Source of the DNA: Lachnospiraceae bacterium
Lineage (GTDB): Bacteria > Bacillota > Clostridia > Lachnospirales > Lachnospiraceae
Length of the DNA stretch: 64,000 nt
Direction of reading: 5' to 3'
Assembly: GCA_029053015.1 (NCBI GenBank)
Contig: JAIDHX010000019.1
Span: 16,130-80,129 of the forward strand
Shown: one piece after another, positions 54,044-63,915 of the stretch
Layout of the letters: each line of letters begins with the position of its first letter
How positions within the stretch are numbered: the first letter of the stretch is position 1
Position numbers and translations under genes: made by a program
Notes under the pieces: model-generated
Database searches by the model: none
What the model was told of the DNA's origin: nothing
What the model saw: only the letters and a program-made list of their open reading frames with translations

Positions 54044-54904
54044 ATGGATAAAAAAAGGAAAAGAGTCTTTAAGGATATTTGTGAATATTTTTTTATTGGA
54101 ATATTTGTATCTATTATAGCAAGCGAGGCAATAAATTTTATTGAAAATAGAAAGAATATATTTTCAATGTATCCGGCAGTATGGTTTATTATTGTGGGTT
54201 TATTTATCATATCATTAACAATAGCACTAGTTAATAATAGAAGAAATATACGAAAAAAAAATGAAGATGTTTTGTTGGTGAAAGAATGGATTAAGTATGA
54301 TAGAAAGAGAAAAGAAATTGACCGACAAATGAATTTATTAGCAAAGCAGTTAGTACATTCAGATGCAGCCACATATTTAGACATAAATAGATTGATTTTT
54401 GCAGGACAAAAAGACATCTATCAAAATGATTTTATTAATTATGGAGCATTTTTAAAGCAATTTGGTATAGATGTATCTAAATTAAAAGCGAAAAAAAATA
54501 GTGCATTATTTTTAACTCCGTTTACCGAGGAAGGAGAAATATTATTTATGAAGTGCCATAATTATTTAAGGGAAATAGATGTTTTTTTGCAAAAGACAGA
54601 TGTTTGTGTAGAAAAAGATGATATATTGATGAATATTGTTTCTTTAATTATACAATCTGAAATTATTATAGTTAATATTAATGGTAGAAATCCTAACGTT
54701 TATTATGAATTGGGTATAGCTCATGCTTTAGGAAAAATTACAATACTACTTTCGGAAGATAACAATAGTTTATTAGATGATATTGGATTTGATATACGCC
54801 AAAAAAGGATTATAATGTATAAATCAGATGAAGATTTAGAAAAACAATTATTATATCTTATCAGTAATATAAAACGGAATAGATTGGATAAAAATGTTAT
54901 ATAA
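54044..54904 (+). CDS. Membrane-anchored nucleoside 2-deoxyribosyltransferase-like effector
   Basis: 286 residues. Two N-terminal membrane helices (~12-30, ~43-62), a basic coiled segment (~65-105), a linker, then a C-terminal Rossmann-like domain (~145-275) with VNINGRNPNVYYELGIAHALG and RQKRIIMYKSDED. The N-G-R-N-P-N-V-x-Y-E-L-G block is a hallmark of nucleoside-deoxyribosyltransferase/TIR-like proteins, where the Glu is catalytic. Start at 54,044 (GGGGGAG 6 bp upstream), 1 bp after the small membrane gene. A nucleotide- or NAD-cleaving effector held at the membrane is a fair inference. No known system name fits. Confidence 0.68.
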   Translation: MDKKRKRVFKDICEYFFIGIFVSIIASEAINFIENRKNIFSMYPAVWFIIVGLFIISLTIALVNNRRNIRKKNEDVLLVKEWIKYDRKRKEIDRQMNLLAKQLVHSDAATYLDINRLIFAGQKDIYQNDFINYGAFLKQFGIDVSKLKAKKNSALFLTPFTEEGEILFMKCHNYLREIDVFLQKTDVCVEKDDILMNIVSLIIQSEIIIVNINGRNPNVYYELGIAHALGKITILLSEDNNSLLDDIGFDIRQKRIIMYKSDEDLEKQLLYLISNIKRNRLDKNVI

Positions 54905-55185
54905 GGAATATTTAATAGAGTTCATTAAGAAGCTTTATCCTGAGCACATTTTACGGCCAGAATTAAATTATATAATATTAGCTGAAATGTGCTTGATTTT
55001 CACGGAGAACTCGGCTAATTTTAAATAAAAGCAAATAATGACCGAAAGTGATCTGATAAGAGGAAATATATAACGATATCGTATAATAGATTTCGAAAAA
55101 TGTAGTTTCATAGAAAATAGACATGGTCTATGCCGTTTGGTAGAATTAAGTTACCACACAAAACCTACTAAAGGAGGCATAAATC
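54905..55185. other. Intergenic stretch before IS256
   Basis: 281 bp, AT-rich, no coding frame. The last ~100 bp belong to the left part of the IS256 element; CCGTTTGGTA here matches the inverse of a block past the transposase stop at about 56,390, marking a sub-terminal inverted repeat. Confidence 0.4.
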
Positions 55186-56382
55186 ATGTTTGATAACATT
55201 ATACAACTAAGCGAAGACTTAATAAAGCACGATCTGAAAGACCTTGTCCGTTCCAGTGTCGAAGAGACTCTCAACGCCCTGCTCGATAAGGAAGCTGATG
55301 AATTTATAAATGCCTAGAAGTACGAGCGTTCTGCTGACCGTCAGGGCTACTGTTCCAGTCATTATAAAAGAAATTTCCAGACCACTTCAGGAGAGGTGGA
55401 ACTGAAAGTCCCCAAACGCAAAGGCGTTCCCTTTGAGACTGCTATCATCGAACGCTATCGCCGCAGGGAGTCTTCTGTAGAAGAAGCTCTGATCGAGATG
55501 TATCAGGCAGGGGTATCCGTGCGCCGTGTGAAGGATATCACGCAAGCCCTGTGGGGTACAAAAGTGTCACCCAGTACCATCAGCAACCTCAACAAAAAGG
55601 CTTATGAGCACATCGAGACCTGGCATACCCAAAAACTGTCCGGAGAATACCCATACGTCTATGTGGATGGTGTATATCTCAAACGCAGCTGGGGCGGGGA
55701 GATCCGGAATGTCTCTATCCTTGTTGCCATTGGTGTCAGCAGTGACGGATACCGTGAGATCATCGGTGCAGCGGAGGGTATGAAGGAGGATAAAGAAAGC
55801 TGGCGCAGCTTTTTTGTATGGCTGAAGGAAAGAGGTCTTACCGGTGTCAGGCTGATCATCGGGGACAAGAATCTCGGAATGCTTGAGACCATACCGGAAG
55901 TATTCCCGGATGCAAGATATCAGCGTTGTACCGTCCATTTTTACTGGAATATCTTCTCTGTTACGCCACGTGACAAGATGAAGCCAGTTGCCATGATGCT
56001 GAAAGCCATCCACGCACAGGAAAGTAAGGAAGCTGCCCGTGAGAAAGCCATTCAGGTAATGGAAAAACTAAAGGAGATGAAACTCAGTTTCGCAGCAAAG
56101 AAGTTCCAGGACGGCATTGAGAAAACCCTTACCTATATGGATTTTCCAACCTAGCACTGGAGCCGGATGCGGACAAACAACACTATTGAGCGGCTTAACC
56201 GTGAGATCAAACGCCGGACAAAGGCGAACGGCGCCTTCCCGGACGGACAGAGTGCCCTGATGCTGGTATGTGCCAGACTGCGTCATGTAGCCGGGAACCA
56301 ATGGGGGACACGCCGCTACATGAACATGGATCATCTCGCCAAACCGGAAGATGACCTACTATCTGATATCATAGCCGGTTAA
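55186..56382 (+). pseudogene. IS256-family (mutator-type) transposase with two nonsense codons
   Basis: One continuous frame of 398 codons from ATG 55,186 (AAAGGAGG upstream) interrupted by TAG at 55,315 and TAG at 56,152. IS256 features: EVELKVPKRKG, YVYVDGVYLKRSWGG (first Asp), LIIGDKNLGM (second Asp), RCTVHFYWNI and NNTIERLNREIKRRT (Glu). The copy is otherwise full length. Right end shows GAAAAACTATTGACACGATC; a clear left inverted repeat is not seen. Inactive unless ambers are suppressed. Confidence 0.9.
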
Positions 56383-56498
56383 CTGCCGATTACCAAACGG
56401 AAGAAATTAAATTTGCGAAAAACTATTGACACGATCAAACTACGAATGAGGAAATGAAAAATAGGAAATGTAGATAATCGTTAAAAGATAGTAGGGAA

Positions 56499-56527
56499 TT
56501 GTTAAATTGTGTTTGTATCGTTATAAG
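56499..56527 (+). promoter_or_regulatory. Promoter of the giant GHKL/DUF3883 gene
   Basis: TTGTTA, 17-bp spacer, TATAAG, about 65 bp before the likely ATG at 56,594. Confidence 0.5.
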
Positions 56528-56593
56528 GTATAAAACGAAGATAATTTTACCAGTGGAGGCGTCTGGAAGATTAATTTGAAAGGAAAATCACGG

Positions 56594-59500
56594 ATGATGA
56601 AAGAGTTTATTGAAAAGAAACTAACCATAATGCAGCAAGAGTATAAGAAAAATCCTATTCGCATATATTCGGACTACAACAAAGAACGCGAAGCTTTGCA
56701 ATCCTATCACGGAAGAGAATTACTTGAGCTATTGCAAAATGCTGATGATGAGCTACGCGATGATATGAAAAAGGAAATATATGTATCTTTTAAGAATGAT
56801 ACTCTTACAATTGCAAATTATGGAGATCCCTTTGATGAAGATGGAATCATCTCTTTGATGTATTCAAATGCTAGCGAGAAGAAATATAGGAAGAAACTAG
56901 TAATCGGAAATAAAGGAACTGGTTTCAGAGCTATTCTTGGATGGGCAAAGGAAATATCAATAGATAGTTCTGATTTACATGTATGTTTTTCACAAGAGCA
57001 TTCTCAGTCAGTTTTAAAAAGTCTTTTTTTAGATGATGGAGAAGAAATCAAAGGAATGAAGGCGGCAACATTAGTTTTTCCAGAGTGGATTGATAAACAA
57101 TCTGAAAGTGAATATACGACGGTAATCTCTATAAGAATCAAAGAAGATGATTCTGTACGAGAAGATATTAGAAAGCAGATACAAACGCTAAATAAAGATT
57201 TACTTTTATTTATGAATAGAACCCTATCGTTGGTCATTGAATTAGATGATCAAGTAATTAGGTATGTAAAAACCGAAATTGATAAGCACAAGGTTAATCT
57301 GCAGAAATACATAAATGATGAAATGGTATATAGCAAGGATTGGTTACTTAATAGAGAGGAAGGGATGGTAGTATCCAATAATGAGGAAAAGATATATTCG
57401 TTGATAATTGCTTATGATTGTGAGGGTAAGGAGCCAGAGAATCAAGTTATATATAGTTATTTTCCTACGGATGTTCGTTTTCCATTTCCAGTATTGCTAC
57501 ATGCAAATTTTGAGTTGAATGCTGATAGAAATCATTTGATAAAGGGTTCGGTTGCAAATAAAGAAATTTTAGAAAAAGCAGCTTGTCTGCTTATCGATAC
57601 AGCAAAAAAAGCAAATTCAGGGAAAATATCATATGATATTATAAAATTTTTGATAAAACAGGAAAAGCTTCAACCCGAATTAGTAAGTTATAATTTTGAA
57701 CAGGTTCTAGTTGAGAGAATTAAGGAAAGTAGTATTTTTCCAACTGTAAACAAGAAATATGTATCTTTTTCGGAAGAATTAATATTTTATTCGACTCCAT
57801 TAGCTAAATACTTATCAGGTGGCGGTTTTGATAATTTGCTGATGTATGTTGAAGATGAAACGGTTCAAAAGTTTATTCAAAGTCTTGGAACGGACACTTG
57901 GGATGATGATGATGCGGTTGAGTATATAAATGCATGGGTAAAACGGCATAAGGCAACAGAAGAACATATTAGACATGTGGCTTATACTGCATTGGCATTT
58001 ATAGATGAATATGGTGAATATAGTTCATCTAAACCCTATTTTTTTTATAATCAAGATGGAAAATTAATTGAAACAGATAGACCTATTTTCTATTTAACTG
58101 AAGGCACAGAAATTACAAAGCCACCGCAGTTTGTGGAAGTAGATTTTATGCATCCATATATGAGGAATTACATTTGTAAAAAACTTAGGAAAGACTATGA
58201 ATCAAAATCAGATGTACTCGAGCGATTAAAGTGTTATAAAGTTAAAGAATATAACGCAAATGAATTGTTGGATTATTTAAGACTCATCTTTGAGGAGGAT
58301 ATAAAAAACTTAAAAAAAGCTCAGAAACGTTGGGAGAAAATGATTGTTTGGCTTTGGAAAAACAGAAAAACAATTTTTCCAGAAGATAAGACGACTGCAT
58401 TTTATGTCAAAACGAGAAAAAATGAATTCGTTTTGTCTACAGACACTTATGCGGGAATTGAATATCAAAATGACTTCGGAGAGAAACTCCTTGGGAAAGC
58501 ATTGCCGGATAAGATGATTTGCGATTTAAGAAAATATCTTGGAAACGAGGCAGAGGATACTGAGATAAAGGATTTCTTAAGGCATTTAGGAGTGGCTTAC
58601 ATGCCGACTGTTAAAGAGAAAGAAGATCATGCATGGCATTTGAGAGGAAATGTTGTGATGAGAGACTATATTGAGAAAGTATATTCGGTACTTACATTTC
58701 CGTATAGAACGGAAGGAGATGTATTTCAGTCAGTATCTGACATGATTAGACGTACAAGTCACATTATTATAAGTCATGACTATATAGAAGGGTTGGAAGA
58801 AATATTGTCGACTTGCGAAACTGCAGATATTTTAGAATGGATTCGAAAAGATGATGATGTGAAACAATTATTGACTACTCATAAGACAATCTATGTATCT
58901 TCTGTTCAATGGACATGGGATTCAAAGCAAAATGATCGTGTAATTAGAGAAATTAAAAAACCATATTCGTATATACTCCATATGTTTCAGAGCATTCCGT
59001 GGATTCAAGTGGGACAAGAACGATACAAAATAAGTGACTGCATTCTTTCAACGGAAAAGATTGAGAATCTTGCCCCCGCCCTTGTTGAACCGGAATTATC
59101 AGAATATCTCAAGAACATAGATGGGCCGAAGGGAAAACTTAGAACTGAATATACAGATTTGTTAAAAGATATGGGAATGACACGTGATTTTTCTGATTTA
59201 CCATTAGATAAAATATATGAAGTGCTTTGCCTACTCCCGGAGAGAGAGAATACAGAAGATCTCGCAAAGAGATTTTATGTATCGTTGATTAAATCGCGCA
59301 GAGAGTTTAGCCAATCTGAACTTAAGAGTAAAAAGCGACAGGAATTTTTAGAGAAAGGAAAAATTCTGTGTAATGGAGGATATAAATCAGTAAGTGCTTC
59401 TTATTATCTAGATGGAAAGGATGTGTGTAACAAGATTGCAGATTCATTTAATCTTGTATGTCTTCCAAAGCGATTGAACAGCAAAAGAATTGAGAAACTC

Positions 59501-61183
59501 CTTGGGATAAAGAAATTAGTTTTGAAAGGTGATATTATTGGAGTTCCTAAAATTCATAGTGAAAATGCATATTTTGAAAAGGATTTTAGAAAATTCTTGT
59601 CATTAGCATTTGTTTATCGTGTGGATGCAAAGGAAGACGTAAAAAAGGAGGCAAGAAGATTTGCGGCTATTGAAATATCTTTGTGTTCAGAGATAGAAGT
59701 AGAGTACAACAATACCAAAGCATTTTTAGATGATTATGAGTATATTCTCAAGGGGGCACATGCATATTATCTAAAGGTTCCGGCCGAACTTACCGCAGTT
59801 AAAATGAGACACAACATTCAATTGTCTTCTGCTATTGCAAGCATAATTAGTTCTTATTTAGATGTAGGTGAAGTAATGCAGAAAATGCGCGAGCTATATA
59901 ATGCAGGAACAAATAAAGATAGAGAATTTTTAATCTGTCAGGAATTCGAAGACACATCAATAATAGCTCAAGCAAAGCAGGCGCTTAACATGGATGAAGA
60001 TATTCGAGACGAGTTTATAGAGATAATCTCTAGATTGTCCGGTGCAGAGTATGATGATTTTGAATATTTGATTCAGGATATTGATTTTGAAAACTTTTCT
60101 GAAATTAGTAATGCGAGACCGTTTATCAATCTGTTTAAAACTCTCAATATTGATATTGCAGATTACAACGGTGAAGCACCTGCCATAGATATTGACTTAA
60201 GACCTTATTTTGACAGCGTGATTAAGGATATGCTTCCATTATATGAAGATAAGTATAAATGGACACAATATGACAGGTTAAAAGATAAAGGACTTTCTGA
60301 AAAGAAGATGCTGGTTGCTAATTTTATGGATTTTGAAGAAACAAAAATAATTACATATAATTCGGTTGAATTTGATTGCAACAAGGAAATCATTTCTCAA
60401 TTAAGAATTCAGGAGAATATTACAGGAATAAACTTGGTTAACAAGTACAACAGAGAAAAGAATAAATTGAAAAAACGAGTAAAAAATCTTGCCTATTTTG
60501 ATGAATTCTTGAAAGTGACCGAGAATATGAGTTTGTTATATTATGGGGAGATTGATGAACTCATAAGGCTGTATAATTTGTATGTGGAGAAAATGATTGC
60601 AGGCAGTATAGAAAATTCAGTGGATTTACCTCAACAGAAACTTAGCACAGTCTGGAAGCCTGATACACAACCAATTACAACAAAGAAACCTTTAAATAGT
60701 AAATCTGGTAAAACAGGAAATAGAAAAACCGGATTTCCGATTTTTAAATCAAGAAATGATCAGGAAATGATAGGTTTATTAGGAGAAAGATTAGTGTATA
60801 ATATGCTTTTAGAAGACAGTTCCCGACAAAAAGTACGGTGGGTTTCTGAAAATGCAAAGAAGGATAACGTCAATCCGGAAGGCTCAGCTGGAAAAGGATA
60901 TGATATCGAATATATTGAGGCGAATGGAAAAAGAAAGTACATTGAGGTAAAAACATCAATAGCATCGGCATCAGAAGGTATAAGGTTTTTCTATTCTGAC
61001 AATGAATACAGATTTGCAAGTGAGCATGTTGGTGATTATTACGTTTATTATGTATCTGACGTTACTTCTATAGAACCTAAAGTACTTATACTAGATAATG
61101 TATTCATTGGAGACGATTTTAATAAAGAAAAATATAATATTGAAGTGTCGAGTCAATATGTAATAATGGCGGAACTAAAATAG
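56594..61183 (+). CDS. Giant GHKL (sacsin/HSP90-like) ATPase with C-terminal DUF3883 nuclease-like domain
   Basis: 1529 residues. N-terminal GHKL ATPase: N-box ELLQNADDEL, G1-type ANYGDPFDEDG, G2-type IGNKGTGFRA, as in sacsin-like proteins. Then ~1100 residues without a named domain. Near the C-terminus (~1395-1525) is a DUF3883-type PD-(D/E)xK fold: LLGERLVYNML, GYDIEY, KRKYIEVKTS (Asp ... Glu-x-Lys). Proteins of this design recur in bacterial defence islands. ATG 56,594 (AAAGGA 9 bp upstream) is preferred over TTG 56,576. A second defence-like gene follows after 0.6 kb. Target and trigger unknown. Confidence 0.8.
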   Translation: MMKEFIEKKLTIMQQEYKKNPIRIYSDYNKEREALQSYHGRELLELLQNADDELRDDMKKEIYVSFKNDTLTIANYGDPFDEDGIISLMYSNASEKKYRKKLVIGNKGTGFRAILGWAKEISIDSSDLHVCFSQEHSQSVLKSLFLDDGEEIKGMKAATLVFPEWIDKQSESEYTTVISIRIKEDDSVREDIRKQIQTLNKDLLLFMNRTLSLVIELDDQVIRYVKTEIDKHKVNLQKYINDEMVYSKDWLLNREEGMVVSNNEEKIYSLIIAYDCEGKEPENQVIYSYFPTDVRFPFPVLLHANFELNADRNHLIKGSVANKEILEKAACLLIDTAKKANSGKISYDIIKFLIKQEKLQPELVSYNFEQVLVERIKESSIFPTVNKKYVSFSEELIFYSTPLAKYLSGGGFDNLLMYVEDETVQKFIQSLGTDTWDDDDAVEYINAWVKRHKATEEHIRHVAYTALAFIDEYGEYSSSKPYFFYNQDGKLIETDRPIFYLTEGTEITKPPQFVEVDFMHPYMRNYICKKLRKDYESKSDVLERLKCYKVKEYNANELLDYLRLIFEEDIKNLKKAQKRWEKMIVWLWKNRKTIFPEDKTTAFYVKTRKNEFVLSTDTYAGIEYQNDFGEKLLGKALPDKMICDLRKYLGNEAEDTEIKDFLRHLGVAYMPTVKEKEDHAWHLRGNVVMRDYIEKVYSVLTFPYRTEGDVFQSVSDMIRRTSHIIISHDYIEGLEEILSTCETADILEWIRKDDDVKQLLTTHKTIYVSSVQWTWDSKQNDRVIREIKKPYSYILHMFQSIPWIQVGQERYKISDCILSTEKIENLAPALVEPELSEYLKNIDGPKGKLRTEYTDLLKDMGMTRDFSDLPLDKIYEVLCLLPERENTEDLAKRFYVSLIKSRREFSQSELKSKKRQEFLEKGKILCNGGYKSVSASYYLDGKDVCNKIADSFNLVCLPKRLNSKRIEKLLGIKKLVLKGDIIGVPKIHSENAYFEKDFRKFLSLAFVYRVDAKEDVKKEARRFAAIEISLCSEIEVEYNNTKAFLDDYEYILKGAHAYYLKVPAELTAVKMRHNIQLSSAIASIISSYLDVGEVMQKMRELYNAGTNKDREFLICQEFEDTSIIAQAKQALNMDEDIRDEFIEIISRLSGAEYDDFEYLIQDIDFENFSEISNARPFINLFKTLNIDIADYNGEAPAIDIDLRPYFDSVIKDMLPLYEDKYKWTQYDRLKDKGLSEKKMLVANFMDFEETKIITYNSVEFDCNKEIISQLRIQENITGINLVNKYNREKNKLKKRVKNLAYFDEFLKVTENMSLLYYGEIDELIRLYNLYVEKMIAGSIENSVDLPQQKLSTVWKPDTQPITTKKPLNSKSGKTGNRKTGFPIFKSRNDQEMIGLLGERLVYNMLLEDSSRQKVRWVSENAKKDNVNPEGSAGKGYDIEYIEANGKRKYIEVKTSIASASEGIRFFYSDNEYRFASEHVGDYYVYYVSDVTSIEPKVLILDNVFIGDDFNKEKYNIEVSSQYVIMAELK

Positions 61184-61806
61184 AAATGTGGAGTTGTAAG
61201 ATTTATCTTGAGGCTCCTTGTGCATAAGGAGTTAGCAGAGAATATCGAAAAGATGGAAGATATGACATATGGAGACGGTGAAATTGAAGAAAAGGAGGAG
61301 GAGAGGAGTTGTGAGTTTAGTTATAGATGTTCTCTGCTACGTATTCATATAAATATTTTTTCCACATTTTTTCAATTCATGCTATTTGCTCCATCTTTTT
61401 TATATTTTTACCCCAAAAAACACATGACATATGATAAAATGTAAAGGAATAAATTGGGAGATGCTATAAAGATAATTTATTGTTGGGAATTTGAATGATT
61501 CTGTTGAATGCAGAAACGTATTGATTTCTAAGTAGGAATTATGATACTTATGCTTTTGGAAGAACAAATAGATAAAGTAAAAGATTTAATCGCATTTAAA
61601 CAAAAAGTCAGTTATTGGGATGGTATACAGAAGGAAAACTATTAGATTTACTTCATAAATTTTGCTTATTTTATGATAATCTAACACAGGTAATGTGAAG
61701 GCTGGTAAATTGGAGTGGAATATGGTTTAGGAGTGTGATTTCTATCTGACAGAGTGTTTTAGGAATGTAACTTAGGCGATTATGAGGAAAACAGGAGGAA
61801 TATTAA
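61184..61806. other. Gene-free stretch with a small broken frame
   Basis: 623 bp between two defence-like genes, AT-rich. From ATG 61,541 a frame reads MILMLLEEQIDKVKDLIAFK, and after a shift near 61,620 a second frame continues TEGKLLDLLHKFCLFYDNL to a stop at 61,698: probably a small frameshifted gene of about 50 codons. The frame at 61,208-61,444 lacks a ribosome site and coding character. ACAGGAGGAA before 61,807 serves the next gene. Confidence 0.35.
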
Positions 61807-63615
61807 ATGATAAAATCTATTGAATTAACTCGGTTTAAGAAATATAAGGATGAATCATTTAAGCTTAATTCAGAAGGGGTTTCCTTGCTTGTGGGAGGAA
61901 ATAATGCAGGAAAGTCAACATTAATTTATGCACTGGCCGTTTGGGAATTTTGTAAAATGATTCTCCTACATGAAAAAGGGCGTTCTTCTTTTAATCATGA
62001 TGAAGTTGGTTCTGGTGAAGGATTTGGAATGAGCGCAGAAGAGTTTTTGCCGATTGCTGTTCCTACATTAAATCATTTATGGACTAATTTAAAAACACAG
62101 TTATCTCCAGCAGAAAAGCAAAAATGGCGAGATAATTATCCAGGTTATATCATGCGAATAAAATGCACTTGGGATTATGGAGAGCAGAGGGATAGGTGTC
62201 TAGAAATAGGATTGTCACTTGTGAATGATCGCTTGTTTATTCGAGTAACGGAATCTAATTTGATTGCTGGGGATCATATTCTTAATATTGTTTATTTACC
62301 GACTTTTGCAGGAGTGTTACCTAAAGAGAATAAGGCAACTCGTGCTGAAAGGAGAGCATATTTGGGGCGTGGAATGGCTGGATCGATTATTCGAAATATG
62401 ATATATGATTTATATATTGAGGATATTAAGATTCGGAAAGAAATATTAAATGGAAAAACGAGGATGACTGAAAATCAAAAAGTGCAATATTCAAAGAGGA
62501 GCCCATTGCAAAAGTTGCAGGATAATCTTCGGAATACATTTTACTCTGAACTTGACATAGAGCCGTTTAGTGAAGATTTCCATACAATAATAAAAGTAAA
62601 TGAGCGAAAGGTAGTTCGAAACAGCATAGGAGAGTTGGAAACCTTGCCGAAGTCAAAATATACACCGAGAGATATTATTACTCAAGGAAGTGGCTACTTA
62701 CAATGGCTTAGTATTTTTTGTATATTATACAGTTCAAATGTTGATGTGTTACTTTTAGATGAACCAGATGCGCATTTACATGCAAGTTTACAGAGTGAAC
62801 TTCTTGATCGCCTTCTTGATGCTGTAACTGAAGATAATAAAATGCAGATTCTTGTTTCTACACATTCAGTTGAAATGATAAAACAAGCTTCGCTAAATAT
62901 TGTTTTTTCGATGGAATCGAAGAAATATTTGAAAGAAGAAACATCAAGAGTCGCTGTATTAAAAGGAATTGGAAGTGAATATTTCCCAAAATTAGATTTA
63001 CTCAAACAATACAAACGTCTAATTTTTGTTGAAAATGAAAGTGATAGAAAAATTTTATCTATTTTGGGAGTAAAATGTGGAATTACAATGCCTGATAATG
63101 TAGTATATTGGGCAAATACGGACAGCCATGCAGACAGACGTCGTATGTTTGAGGAATTACGCAAGATAATACCCGGACTTAAATGTGTAAGTCTTCGTGA
63201 TCGAGATATGGATAATCCTGATGTTATTGGTGATGGATTGGAATATAAAGCTATTTCTCTTGCTGCAGATAGTCCAATCATTTTGCTTGAGTGGAGAAGA
63301 AAAAATATAGAATCGTATCTATTATGTCCAAGAGCTATAGCTGAGGCTTCTGGACATTCAGTGGATGAGGTTAAGCAATATATACAGCAGAAATTTGCCT
63401 TGGCAATTGATGATGATGGTTATGTTGAAGCATTTCCGCCAGAGACAATTATTACGCTTGACGGTAAACATATTTATACAAAAGAGAGTGTTGGCCTGGA
63501 ACATGTATATCATTGTAACAAATATGATGTTGCACAAAGAGTGAATTCTAATGAGGTGTGTGCTGATATTAAAACATTTATTACAAGAGTAAGAGACCTG
63601 TTTGTGAATGAATAA
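61807..63615 (+). CDS. OLD-like protein: ABC-type ATPase plus TOPRIM-like domain
   Basis: 602 residues. Walker A GGNNAGKST (30-38), Walker B/D-loop VLLLDEPDAHLH, H-loop VSTHS. The C-terminal part has RLIFVENESDRKIL (TOPRIM Glu motif) and SLRDRDMDNPD (acidic D-x-D motif), as in OLD-family nucleases. Excellent ribosome site (ACAGGAGGAA). OLD-type proteins act in phage defence alone or with partners (Gabija GajA, PARIS, retron-linked). Neither a UvrD-like helicase nor a reverse transcriptase is next to it, so it is either solitary or paired with the giant GHKL gene upstream. Confidence 0.87.
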   Translation: MIKSIELTRFKKYKDESFKLNSEGVSLLVGGNNAGKSTLIYALAVWEFCKMILLHEKGRSSFNHDEVGSGEGFGMSAEEFLPIAVPTLNHLWTNLKTQLSPAEKQKWRDNYPGYIMRIKCTWDYGEQRDRCLEIGLSLVNDRLFIRVTESNLIAGDHILNIVYLPTFAGVLPKENKATRAERRAYLGRGMAGSIIRNMIYDLYIEDIKIRKEILNGKTRMTENQKVQYSKRSPLQKLQDNLRNTFYSELDIEPFSEDFHTIIKVNERKVVRNSIGELETLPKSKYTPRDIITQGSGYLQWLSIFCILYSSNVDVLLLDEPDAHLHASLQSELLDRLLDAVTEDNKMQILVSTHSVEMIKQASLNIVFSMESKKYLKEETSRVAVLKGIGSEYFPKLDLLKQYKRLIFVENESDRKILSILGVKCGITMPDNVVYWANTDSHADRRRMFEELRKIIPGLKCVSLRDRDMDNPDVIGDGLEYKAISLAADSPIILLEWRRKNIESYLLCPRAIAEASGHSVDEVKQYIQQKFALAIDDDGYVEAFPPETIITLDGKHIYTKESVGLEHVYHCNKYDVAQRVNSNEVCADIKTFITRVRDLFVNE

Positions 63616-63915
63616 TGTACATACATATTGTTTATATGAGAAGACAAAATGGGATCAAAATAGCTTGTCAAATTCATAAAGTAGCGTATTAGACTTTGCT
63701 TTTTTGATTTATACTCTTTGAATCTCATTGTTTATGCTATAATACCACAGTAGTAAAAACCCCCAATTCCTACTACGTTTGACGGCATCAACTTGCCCCG
63801 TTTTGCCTCGATTTGCTTATTTCGTTACATTTTTCACAATCTCTACGAAAACCGCAAACCTCGCAAATCGTGCCAAAACATGGCAAATCACGGCATTTCA
63901 GGAGGAAAAATAAAC
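63616..63915. other. Gene-free stretch, candidate integration region
   Basis: AT-rich until about 63,780, then a GC-richer block with TTGCCCCGTTTTGCC (from about 63,792), which recurs inverted as GGCAAAACGGGGCAA near 63,983-63,997. Also a TGCCA-AAACA-TGGCA hairpin near 63,870. AGGAGG precedes the ATG at 63,916. Confidence 0.45.

Noticed and set aside
61208..61444. 78-codon frame between the two large defence-like genes
   Set aside because: Poor start context, and the C-terminal part reads as AT-rich hydrophobic noise.
61807..63615. Gabija (GajAB) or PARIS system
   Set aside because: Gabija needs a UvrD-like helicase partner and PARIS an AriA/AriB pair; neither partner is adjacent. The protein is left as OLD-like.
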